Shown here: in pieces, positions 1-6,671 of the stretch
Numbering within the stretch: the stretch's first letter is position 1
Layout of the letters: every line of letters begins with the position of its first letter
Source of the DNA: Hydrogenophaga sp.
Lineage (GTDB): Bacteria > Pseudomonadota > Gammaproteobacteria > Burkholderiales > Burkholderiaceae_C
DNA: 6,671 nt
Assembly (NCBI GenBank): GCA_020047875.1
Contig: JAIFNE010000158.1
Coordinates: 1 to 6,671, forward strand
Reading direction: 5' to 3'
Made by a program: the position numbers and the translations under genes
Notes under the pieces: generated by a model
Databases searched by the model: none
The model's input: the letters and a program-made list of their open reading frames with translations, nothing else
Told to the model about the DNA's origin: nothing

Positions 1-1758
<1,758 letters not shown>

Positions 1759-1788
1759 TCGTCGCCGGCTTTCGGGCCTGACACCCGC

Positions 1789-1829
1789 CGCCGCGCCCGG
1801 GCACTGCCAAGTGACCCGGCGCGGCGTTT
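1789..1829 (+). terminator. Bulged GC hairpin plus T stretch between dnaK and dnaJ
   Basis: The left arm at 1789-1801 pairs with 1815-1826 over 12 bp (one bulged C on the left). An inner CACT (1802-1805) pairs with AGTG (1810-1813) around the loop GCCA, with A1814 bulged. The stem is followed at once by TTTGTGTT. The shape fits an intrinsic terminator or attenuator, though the T run is short and interrupted. Placed between dnaK and dnaJ, it could allow partial read-through, or act as an mRNA processing or stability element, giving more DnaK than DnaJ. The pairing is read from the sequence; the role is inferred. Confidence 0.55.
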
Positions 1830-1854
1830 GTGTTCAACCAGAACCCAACAGACC

Positions 1855-2991
1855 ATGGCAACCAAACGCGATTTTTACGAAGTGCTGGGCGTGCCCAAGA
1901 ACGCCTCTGACGAGGAGATCAAGAAGGCCTATCGCAAGCTCGCGATGAAGCACCACCCCGACCGCAACCAGGGCGATGCGGCCAAGGCGGCCGAAGACCG
2001 GTTCAAAGAGGCCAAAGAGGCCTACGAGATGCTGTCGGATCCGCAAAAAAGGGCTGCCTACGATCAGCATGGCCATGCTGGCGTTGACCCCAACCTGCGC
2101 GGTGCAGCCGGCGGCGAGGGCTTTGAAGGTTTCTCCGGCGCCTTCGGCGATATTTTTGGCGATATCTTTGGTGGTCAGCGCGGTGGTCAGCGCGGCGGGC
2201 GGCAGGTCTACCGTGGCGCGGATCTCTCTTACGCGATGGAGATCAGCCTGGAGGAAGCAGCCAGCGGCAAAGACAGCCAGATCCGCATTCCCTCCTGGGA
2301 CAACTGCGACACCTGCAAGGGCACCGGTGCCAAGCCGGGAACCAGCGTCAAGACCTGCCACACCTGCAACGGCCAGGGCGTGGTGCAAATGCGTCAGGGC
2401 TTTTTCAGCGTGCAGCAGACCTGCCCCACCTGTCACGGCACCGGCAAGGTGATCCCCGAGCCATGCACCGCCTGCAATGGCCAGGGCAAGATCAAGAAGC
2501 AGAAGACGCTGGAAATCAAGATTCCCGCCGGCATCGACGACGGTCAGCGCATCCGCTCCAGCGGCAACGGCGAACCGGGCCAGAACGGCGGTCCCGCGGG
2601 CGACCTGTACATCGAGATCCGCCTGCGCAAACACGACATCTTCGATCGTGAGGGCGACGACTTGCACTGCCAGGTGCCGGTGTCCATGACCACCGCCTCA
2701 CTCGGCGGCGAGATCGACGTGCCCACCCTGCAAGGCAAGGCCACCATCGACCTGCCCGAGGGCACGCAAAGCGGCAAAACCTTCCGCCTGCGTGGCAAGG
2801 GCATCAAAGGCGTGCGCAGCAGCTACCCCGGCGACCTGTACTGCCACGTGGCGGTGGAAACCCCGGTCAAGCTCACCGAACACCAGCGCAAGCTGTTGAA
2901 GGAACTCGACGAGTCGTTCAAAAAAGGCGGCCACAAGCACAGCCCAAACGACCAAGGATGGTTTGAAAAAGCGAAATCTTTCTTCTCGTAA
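1855..2991 (+). CDS. dnaJ: Co-chaperone DnaJ (Hsp40, class A)
   Basis: J-domain co-chaperone that delivers substrates to DnaK and stimulates its ATPase in the cytoplasm. The 378-residue length matches the family (E. coli 376). J domain: residues 1-72 with HPD at 34-36. Gly/Phe-rich linker: about 83-116, containing duplicated GDIF and GGQR units. Zinc-binding region: four CxxCxGxG motifs with Cys pairs at 151/154, 168/171, 190/193 and 204/207, all intact. C-terminal beta-sandwich substrate-binding and dimerisation domains follow, ending GWFEKAKSFFS. The ATG at 1855 is chosen because MATKRDFYEVLG is the normal DnaJ start; a TTG at 1828 in the same frame would add nine unrelated residues and sits at the edge of the intergenic hairpin. 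No strong Shine-Dalgarno precedes the ATG. The last eight sense codons and the stop overlap the first copy of a repeated hairpin sequence, so the TAA lies in a hairpin loop. Confidence 0.98.
   Translation: MATKRDFYEVLGVPKNASDEEIKKAYRKLAMKHHPDRNQGDAAKAAEDRFKEAKEAYEMLSDPQKRAAYDQHGHAGVDPNLRGAAGGEGFEGFSGAFGDIFGDIFGGQRGGQRGGRQVYRGADLSYAMEISLEEAASGKDSQIRIPSWDNCDTCKGTGAKPGTSVKTCHTCNGQGVVQMRQGFFSVQQTCPTCHGTGKVIPEPCTACNGQGKIKKQKTLEIKIPAGIDDGQRIRSSGNGEPGQNGGPAGDLYIEIRLRKHDIFDREGDDLHCQVPVSMTTASLGGEIDVPTLQGKATIDLPEGTQSGKTFRLRGKGIKGVRSSYPGDLYCHVAVETPVKLTEHQRKLLKELDESFKKGGHKHSPNDQGWFEKAKSFFS
2146..2193 (+). repeat. Two adjacent 12-base tandem duplications in the DnaJ Gly/Phe region
   Basis: Bases 2146-2157 and 2158-2169 are near-identical and both encode GDIF (one synonymous change). 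Bases 2170-2181 and 2182-2193 are identical and both encode GGQR. Both units keep the frame and lie in the flexible Gly/Phe linker, where length variation is tolerated. They look like replication-slippage products. Confidence 0.8.
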
Positions 2992-3037
2992 GAGAAGAAA
3001 GGCGCCAGCGCTCGCGGTCAGCGAGCAGTTCGCTTTT
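2966..3037 (+). repeat. Repeat copy 1: structured element overlapping the dnaJ 3' end
   Basis: Bases 2966-3025 recur at 3042-3100 with three substitutions and one single-base gap; 2975-3010 and 3050-3085 are identical over 36 bases. The element contains a perfect 10-bp hairpin, CTTTCTTCTC (2978-2987) with GAGAAGAAAG (2992-3001), around the loop GTAA, a GNRA-type tetraloop that contains the dnaJ TAA. A second hairpin, GCTCGC (3010-3015) with GCGAGC (3021-3026), follows. An outer 9-bp stem, AAAAGCGAA (2967-2975) with TTCGCTTTT (3029-3037), can enclose both, giving a three-branched fold. There is no T run, so it is not a typical terminator. It may be a REP- or MITE-like element or a local duplication; which one cannot be decided from this window. 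Confidence 0.8.
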
Positions 3038-3041
3038 CGTC

Positions 3042-3100
3042 AAAAAGCGAATCTTTCTTCTCGTAAGAGAAGAAAGGCGCCAGCGGTCTTGGTCAGCGAG
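3042..3100 (+). repeat. Repeat copy 2: partly decayed second copy
   Basis: This is the second copy of the 60-base sequence. Its main hairpin (3053-3062 with 3067-3076, loop GTAA) is identical to copy 1. The second small hairpin is destroyed by substitutions around 3086-3090, and the right arm of the outer stem is absent, since the sequence after GCGAG diverges into the GC hairpin that follows. Its AAAAGCGAA (3043-3051) can instead pair with TTCGCTTTT at 3029-3037 just upstream, competing with the copy 1 outer stem. A one-base deletion relative to copy 1 removes the dnaJ reading frame, so this copy is non-coding. Confidence 0.8.
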
Positions 3101-3104
3101 CTGT

Positions 3105-3129
3105 CGCCGCCCGTTCACACCGGGCGGCG
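3105..3129. terminator. GC hairpin between convergent dnaJ and HD-GYP genes
   Basis: CGCCGCCCG (3105-3113) pairs perfectly with CGGGCGGCG (3121-3129) around the seven-base loop TTCACAC. It lies between the ends of two convergent genes, 15 bases beyond the stop of the - strand gene, where a bidirectional terminator would be expected. Neither strand has a T run after the stem, so intrinsic termination is not certain. Confidence 0.45.
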
Positions 3130-3144
3130 CGCCTTGCAAGCCAG

Positions 3145-4356
3145 TCAGCAGCGCAGCAGCAGCTGCGCCACGTTGACCAACACCTTCACCTCCCCCGGCG
3201 GCAAGCTGGCCTGAACGGCGAAGGCGGCTTCTGCCGTGTCTCTCAGCACAGGCTCGCCCAGCGGTGTGCCCTGACGGCTGGTGAGGGCCATCACCTTGGG
3301 TGCGTTGGCTTTCAGACCCCGGCGCATCACCACGCCACACTCGCCGTTGACCAGCCGCACGTAGCTGCCCGGCGGGAAGAAACCAACCACCTTCACGAAC
3401 GAAGCGCCCCAGCGGTCTGGCGCGTCGCCAAAACCCAGATACATCTGCCGCGCCAGGTCTTGGGACGACAGGGATCCCCGACCCTCCCTCGGGCTGACGC
3501 AGGCGACGAAGCTGTCGGCCAGTTGCAGCAGCCGATGCTCCACATGGTCAACCCGGACTCCCGCCGGGTAGCCAGTGCCATCGCGCCGCTCGTGATGCTC
3601 CTCGACCAGCCCCAGCCATACCGGATCGTTCACCCCCAGCTCGCGCAGGACGGCGGCACTGCTCAGCGGATGCTCACGAATCAGGCGCCGCTGAAGCGCC
3701 GTGGGCTCGGTGGCCTGGTGCGCCAGCTGGTCGTGCAGCCGGGTCATGCCGATGTTCATCGTCATGGCGGCAAGCGCCAGGCGCCGGGACACCTCGGGCG
3801 CCATGTCATGGGACTCGGCCACCAGCTGGCACAGACCGGCGCACAGCAGGGCGTGGGTGGTGCTGTAAGACAAGCGGGGCGAAAAAAGGGACTGCACCAG
3901 CACCAGCATGCTGTGGTCTGGTTGCTGCTGCCACAGGCGACCGGCCTCCTTCTCGATGGACTGCAGGCGGTTGAGAAAGTCGGTAGCACCCGAGCCCAGA
4001 TGCAGCAGGCTGCTCAGAGCGGCCTGCAGTTCCGCCCAGGCTTCGTGGGGGACCAGCGCCTCGGACGTGGCGCGGGTCTCCACCTCCACCTCCACCGAAA
4101 GCGCACGGAGCTTGACGATTTCGCTCAGCGACTCGTTGTTGCGCACCATCCTGTCCAGTTTGGCCATGTAGCCGTAAGTGACGGCCTGCCAATCTTCAGC
4201 CCGCACGTGAGGCGAATGCAACATGATCCACTCGCGCTGGGTTTCAGAGGCAACCGTTTCCCCCTTGCGCAGCAACAGCACGCCCTTCGGATCCCACAGA
4301 TTGACCGGGACGGGCTGATTCAAGACAAGCGCACTCTCGGGCAACAGCTGGTACAT
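3145..4356 (-). CDS. HD-GYP-type protein with degenerate HD motif (putative c-di-GMP-related regulator)
   Basis: A 403-residue protein. No signal peptide or membrane segment is evident, so it is probably cytoplasmic. The N-terminal part (about 1-60) resembles the small domain common before HD-GYP modules (VNLWDPKGVLLLRKGETV). The HD-GYP module spans about 150-290, with His168, HP at 229-230, HH at 254-255 and the full GYP signature HHERRDGTGYP (254-264), then LADSF with Asp281. At the position of the usual LLHDIGK the protein reads MTMNIGM (198-204), so the HD pair is Met200-Asn201 and the following Lys is Met204. HD-GYP proteins normally hydrolyse cyclic-di-GMP with a di- or tri-iron centre; without the HD ligands, catalysis is doubtful and a sensing or scaffold role is more likely. 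A C-terminal domain (about 325-400, FFPPGSYVRLVNGECGVV) is typical of this family. The ATG at 4356 is preferred: the frame reaches 4503, but that would overlap the divergent exonuclease start, and the added residues look non-protein-like. Confidence 0.88.
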   Translation of the reverse strand: MYQLLPESALVLNQPVPVNLWDPKGVLLLRKGETVASETQREWIMLHSPHVRAEDWQAVTYGYMAKLDRMVRNNESLSEIVKLRALSVEVEVETRATSEALVPHEAWAELQAALSSLLHLGSGATDFLNRLQSIEKEAGRLWQQQPDHSMLVLVQSLFSPRLSYSTTHALLCAGLCQLVAESHDMAPEVSRRLALAAMTMNIGMTRLHDQLAHQATEPTALQRRLIREHPLSSAAVLRELGVNDPVWLGLVEEHHERRDGTGYPAGVRVDHVEHRLLQLADSFVACVSPREGRGSLSSQDLARQMYLGFGDAPDRWGASFVKVVGFFPPGSYVRLVNGECGVVMRRGLKANAPKVMALTSRQGTPLGEPVLRDTAEAAFAVQASLPPGEVKVLVNVAQLLLRC

Positions 4357-4480
4357 GTGGCGAATGTAGCCGCCAGCGCCCCGGTTGAACCCCGGATAAC
4401 CGCCGAAAAAATGGTGCAATACCCCGCGGCGGCGGGGTTGGGCCGAGCGCCCGCAGCGCTGCGGCACACTCGCAGCTGCC
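4357..4480. other. Divergent intergenic region with small palindromes
   Basis: These 124 bases separate two divergent genes, so promoters for both should lie here. I see no convincing -35/-10 pair; TTGAAC at 4385 (+ strand) and TTGCAC about 4414-4419 (- strand) have no good partner. Two symmetric sites stand out: a 7-bp hairpin, ACCCCGC (4421-4427) with GCGGGGT (4432-4438), loop GGCG; and a perfect 14-base palindrome, CCGCAGCGCTGCGG (4451-4464), 17 bases before the exonuclease ATG. Either could be an operator, but GC-rich DNA produces such palindromes easily. Confidence 0.4.
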
Positions 4481-5659
4481 ATGGCCACGCCCAACGACCT
4501 CATCGTCGCCCGCCCCGAAGGCCTCTACTGCCCGGCGGGCCATTTCTACATCGACCCCTGGCGGCCGGTGGAACGGGCCGTGATCACCCATGGCCATTCG
4601 GACCACGCGCGCCGCGGCCACGGGCATTACCTGGCGCACACGCTCAGCGCGGGCACGCTGCGCCAGCGCCTGGGCGCCGACATCGCGCTGCAGACCCTGG
4701 ACTACGGCCAGGCCATCGAACACCACGGCGTGCGCCTCTCGCTGCACCCAGCCGGCCACGTGCTGGGCTCGGCCCAGGTGCGGCTGGAGCACGGTGGTCG
4801 GGTCTGGGTCGCCTCGGGCGACTACAAAACCGAGGCCGACGGCACCTGCGCGCCCTTCGAGCCGGTGCGCTGCGACACCTTCATCACCGAGTCCACCTTT
4901 GGCCTGCCCATCTACCGCTGGCCCGTGCAAAGCGTGCTGTTCGGCGACATCAACGGCTGGTGGCAGCGCAACGCCAGCGAAGGCCGCGCCTCGGTGCTGC
5001 TGGCCTACGCCTTCGGTAAAGCGCAGCGCATCCTGAGCGGCGTCGATCCGGGCATCGGGCCTATCGTGGTGCATGGCGCGGTCGAGCCGCTGAACGCGGT
5101 GTACCGCGAGGCCGGCATTCACCTGCCCGCCACCCACCGGGTAACCCAGCTCGACAAGGCCGCCCTGCAACGCGCGCTGGTGATTGCACCGCCCTCGGCG
5201 CAGGGCACGCCCTGGATGAAGCGCTTTGGCGCCGACGCGGTGGACGCCTTTGCCAGCGGCTGGATGCAGGTGCGCGGCACGCGACGGCGGCGCGGCGTGG
5301 ACCGCGGCTTCGTCATGTCCGACCATGCCGACTGGCCCGGCCTGATGAGCGCCATTGACGGCACGGGCGCGCAGCATATTCGGGTCACCCACGGCAGCGT
5401 GCCGGTCTTGGTGCGCCACCTCAGCGAACGCGGGCTGGACGCGCAGGCCTTCGAAACCGAATACGGCCACGAGGACGCGGCAGACCTAGGAGCCTGGGCG
5501 GCAGAAGGCGTTGAAAGCGAAAACCGCCCCCAGCGAGGCCAGTTTTTGCCGGATTTGCCGCCCCATAGCCCGGCTATGGGGCAAAAAGACGGTGAAAAAT
5601 GGACCGCTGCGGGCGGTTTGCAGCCAACGACTCTTCTGCCGCCCAGGCTCCCCGCATGA
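4481..5659 (+). CDS. DNA ligase-associated exonuclease (metallo-beta-lactamase/beta-CASP family) with extra C-terminal tail
   Basis: Metal-dependent nuclease of the mRNA 3'-end-processing-like beta-CASP group, the exonuclease of the ligase-associated DNA repair module. Visible metal and active-site motifs: HGHSDH at 37-42, PAGHVLGSAQ with His93, SGDYK with Asp114, ESTFG with Glu137 (beta-CASP motif A), MSDHADW with His282, and VTHGS with His304. The core ends near residue 336, the family's usual size (from memory about 330-340). Residues 337-392 are an added tail encoded almost wholly by the near-palindromic element at 5489-5651; it is Pro/Gly/Gln-rich with no recognisable domain. The ATG at 4481 gives the expected N-terminus (DLIVARPEGLYCPAGHFYIDPW). 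No strong Shine-Dalgarno is visible. The stop overlaps the ligase start as ATGA (5656-5659), so the two are probably translationally coupled. Metallo-hydrolase identity is very secure; the precise subfamily rests on motifs plus the neighbouring ligase. Confidence 0.94.
   Translation: MATPNDLIVARPEGLYCPAGHFYIDPWRPVERAVITHGHSDHARRGHGHYLAHTLSAGTLRQRLGADIALQTLDYGQAIEHHGVRLSLHPAGHVLGSAQVRLEHGGRVWVASGDYKTEADGTCAPFEPVRCDTFITESTFGLPIYRWPVQSVLFGDINGWWQRNASEGRASVLLAYAFGKAQRILSGVDPGIGPIVVHGAVEPLNAVYREAGIHLPATHRVTQLDKAALQRALVIAPPSAQGTPWMKRFGADAVDAFASGWMQVRGTRRRRGVDRGFVMSDHADWPGLMSAIDGTGAQHIRVTHGSVPVLVRHLSERGLDAQAFETEYGHEDAADLGAWAAEGVESENRPQRGQFLPDLPPHSPAMGQKDGEKWTAAGGLQPTTLLPPRLPA
5489..5651. mobile_element. 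163-base MITE-like near-palindromic element inside the exonuclease 3' end
   Basis: Perfect 19-bp terminal inverted repeats: 5489-5507 (starting GGAGCCTGGG, ending GCAGAAG) match the reverse complement of 5633-5651. Further in, 5521-5535 matches the reverse complement of 5605-5619 at 14 of 15 positions and in the same symmetric register. At the centre GCCCCATAGCC (5560-5570) pairs with GGCTATGGGGC (5572-5582) around a single C. The sequences between the arms are less well matched. No transposase is encoded and no clear flanking target duplication is visible. It is open in the exonuclease frame throughout and forms that protein's tail. The central hairpin is followed by AAAAA rather than T, so a + strand terminator is unlikely. 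Structure is seen directly; mobility is inferred. Confidence 0.72.
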
Positions 5660-6671
5660 AACGCTTTGCCGCGCTCTACCGCGAGCTCGACGCGTCCACC
5701 GCCACCCGCGACAAACAGGCCGCACTGCAGCGCTACCTGCGGGAATCCCCCGCCGCCGATGCCGCCTGGGCGGTGTATTTCCTGGCGGGCGGCAAGCCGC
5801 GCCAGACCGTGCCCACGCGCCAGCTGCGCGAGCTGGCTCGTGAACTGACGCAGCTGCCTGAGTGGCTGTTCGAGGAAAGTTACCAGACCGTGGGCGACCT
5901 GGCCGAAACCGTGTCGCTGCTGCTGCCACCGCCCGCCGCGCCGGTGGAGCGCGGCCTGGCCGAGTGGCTGGAGCAGCACCTGCTGCCGCTGCGCGAAATG
6001 CCGCCCGACACGCAGGCGCAAGCCCTGCGAGCGCAGTGGGCCGTGTTGCCCGACGAACAGCGCTTCGTGTATTTCAAGCTGCTCACCGGCGGCTTTCGGG
6101 TGGGCGTGTCGCGGCTGCAAGTCACCCAGGCGCTGGCGGCTGTGGCCGGGGTCGACCCCAAGCGGGTGGCGCAGCGCCTCATGGGTTACACCGCCACCGG
6201 GCGGCAACCCTCGCCAGCCGACCACCGAGCGCTGATCGCGCCGGAATCAACCGCAGAAAGCCAGCCGGCACTCAACGGCCAGCCTTACCCGTTTTTCCTG
6301 GCCCATCCCTTCACCGAACCACTGGAGCGCCTGCCCGAGCGCCTGGGCCCACCATCCGACTGGCAGATCGAGTGGAAATGGGACGGCATCCGCGCGCAGC
6401 TGGTCCAGCGCGGCGGCCAGGTCTGGCTGTGGTCGCGTGGGGAAGAGCTGGTGACCGAGCGCTACCCCGAACTGGCCAACGCCGGCCAGGCCATGCCCGA
6501 CGGCACGGTGCTCGACGGCGAGATCCTGGTCTGGAAGGACGGCCAGCCCCAGCCGTTTGCCGAGCTGCAAAAGCGCATCGGCCGCAAGAGCGTGGGCCCG
6601 AAGATGCTGCGCGAGCAGCCGGTGGTGCTGCTGGCTTACGACCTGCTGGAACACCGCGGCATCGACCTGCG
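5656..6671 (+). CDS. ATP-dependent DNA ligase (exonuclease/helicase-associated type), 3'-truncated by window edge
   Basis: Seals DNA nicks through a ligase-AMP intermediate, probably in a repair pathway distinct from the replicative NAD-dependent LigA. 338 residues are visible and the frame is still open at the window end. The N-terminal DNA-binding domain (about 1-210) begins MKRFAALYRELD and carries AAWAVYFLAGGKPRQTVPTR and LPEWLFEESYQTVGDLAET, typical of this ligase group. The adenylation domain follows with motif I KWDGIR (241-246, Lys241 the AMP acceptor), WSRGEE with Arg261 (motif Ia), LDGE at 286-289 (motif III) and AYDLL with Tyr328 (motif IIIa). Motifs IV, V and the OB domain would lie beyond the edge. 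The start overlaps the exonuclease stop as ATGA, with no clear Shine-Dalgarno, which suggests translational coupling. In known examples of this module (for instance in Pseudomonas putida) an Lhr-type helicase and a metallophosphoesterase are neighbours. Confidence 0.95.
   Translation, partial: MKRFAALYRELDASTATRDKQAALQRYLRESPAADAAWAVYFLAGGKPRQTVPTRQLRELARELTQLPEWLFEESYQTVGDLAETVSLLLPPPAAPVERGLAEWLEQHLLPLREMPPDTQAQALRAQWAVLPDEQRFVYFKLLTGGFRVGVSRLQVTQALAAVAGVDPKRVAQRLMGYTATGRQPSPADHRALIAPESTAESQPALNGQPYPFFLAHPFTEPLERLPERLGPPSDWQIEWKWDGIRAQLVQRGGQVWLWSRGEELVTERYPELANAGQAMPDGTVLDGEILVWKDGQPQPFAELQKRIGRKSVGPKMLREQPVVLLAYDLLEHRGIDL

Noticed and set aside
1828..1854. TTG at 1828 as the dnaJ start
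   Set aside because: It would add nine residues absent from DnaJ and begins at the hairpin edge; the ATG at 1855 gives the standard N-terminus.
1834..2667. A 277-codon - strand open frame opposite dnaJ
   Set aside because: It is fully antisense to a secure dnaJ and rich in Ala, Gly, Val and Leu, as expected from the reverse reading of GC-biased codons.
2918..3340. A - strand frame with a repeated RWRLSSLTRRKI peptide
   Set aside because: The peptide repetition comes from the duplicated hairpin DNA, and the frame overlaps the ends of two real genes. It is translation of a repeat, not a protein gene.
3805..3810. HD at residues 183-184 of the HD-GYP-like protein as the catalytic HD
   Set aside because: It is only 15 residues after His168. 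The family spacing places the HD about 32 residues on, at Met200-Asn201, so this HD sits in an interhelix loop.
3460..5019. A 519-codon + strand open frame, longer than the real genes beneath it
   Set aside because: It crosses the antisense of the HD-GYP gene, the intergenic region and the exonuclease in another frame. The product is low-complexity and Arg/Gln/His-rich with no family motifs, while the competing frames carry clear motifs. It is a GC-rich shadow.
5560..5587. Central hairpin of the palindromic element as an intrinsic terminator
   Set aside because: The + strand has AAAAA, not T, after the stem, and it lies inside an open coding frame before a coupled gene.

Overview
The window is GC-rich, densely coded DNA from a Gram-negative proteobacterium. 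The close match of DnaK and DnaJ to the proteobacterial forms, strong G/C bias at third codon positions and the gene content point to Burkholderiales, most plausibly Comamonadaceae (Hydrogenophaga/Acidovorax-like). The family assignment is from memory of such proteins and is not proven here.

Layout. (1) 1-2991, + strand: the chaperone pair dnaK (5' end cut off by the window) and dnaJ (complete), separated by 96 bases that hold a strong bulged hairpin followed by a T-rich stretch. (2) 2966-3144: a short repeat-rich junction. A 60-base sequence occurs twice, 75-76 bases apart. Each copy contains a perfect 10-bp hairpin with a GTAA loop, and in the first copy that loop holds the dnaJ stop codon. 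A GC hairpin follows, between dnaJ and the convergent next gene. (3) 3145-4356, - strand: a 403-residue HD-GYP-type protein that keeps the GYP motif but has lost the HD metal-binding pair. (4) 4357-4480: a 124-base divergent intergenic region with small palindromes and no convincing promoter. (5) 4481-6671, + strand: the start of a DNA-ligase-associated repair operon, a metallo-beta-lactamase/beta-CASP exonuclease overlapping by ATGA an ATP-dependent DNA ligase that runs off the window.

The most unusual feature is a 163-base near-palindrome at 5489-5651. It has perfect 19-bp terminal inverted repeats, a second inner matching arm pair in the same register and a central hairpin. It lies in frame inside the end of the exonuclease gene and encodes almost all of a 56-residue C-terminal tail that the family does not normally have. 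It looks like a miniature (MITE-like) element domesticated as coding sequence at an operon junction.

How the genes work together: DnaK and DnaJ form the Hsp70 folding cycle. The exonuclease and ligase belong to a known four-gene module (ligase, exonuclease, Lhr-type helicase, metallophosphoesterase), so the last two are expected just beyond the right edge. The HD-GYP-like protein is not obviously tied to either group. No stretch longer than 300 bases lacks a gene, and no tRNA, rRNA or CRISPR was seen.
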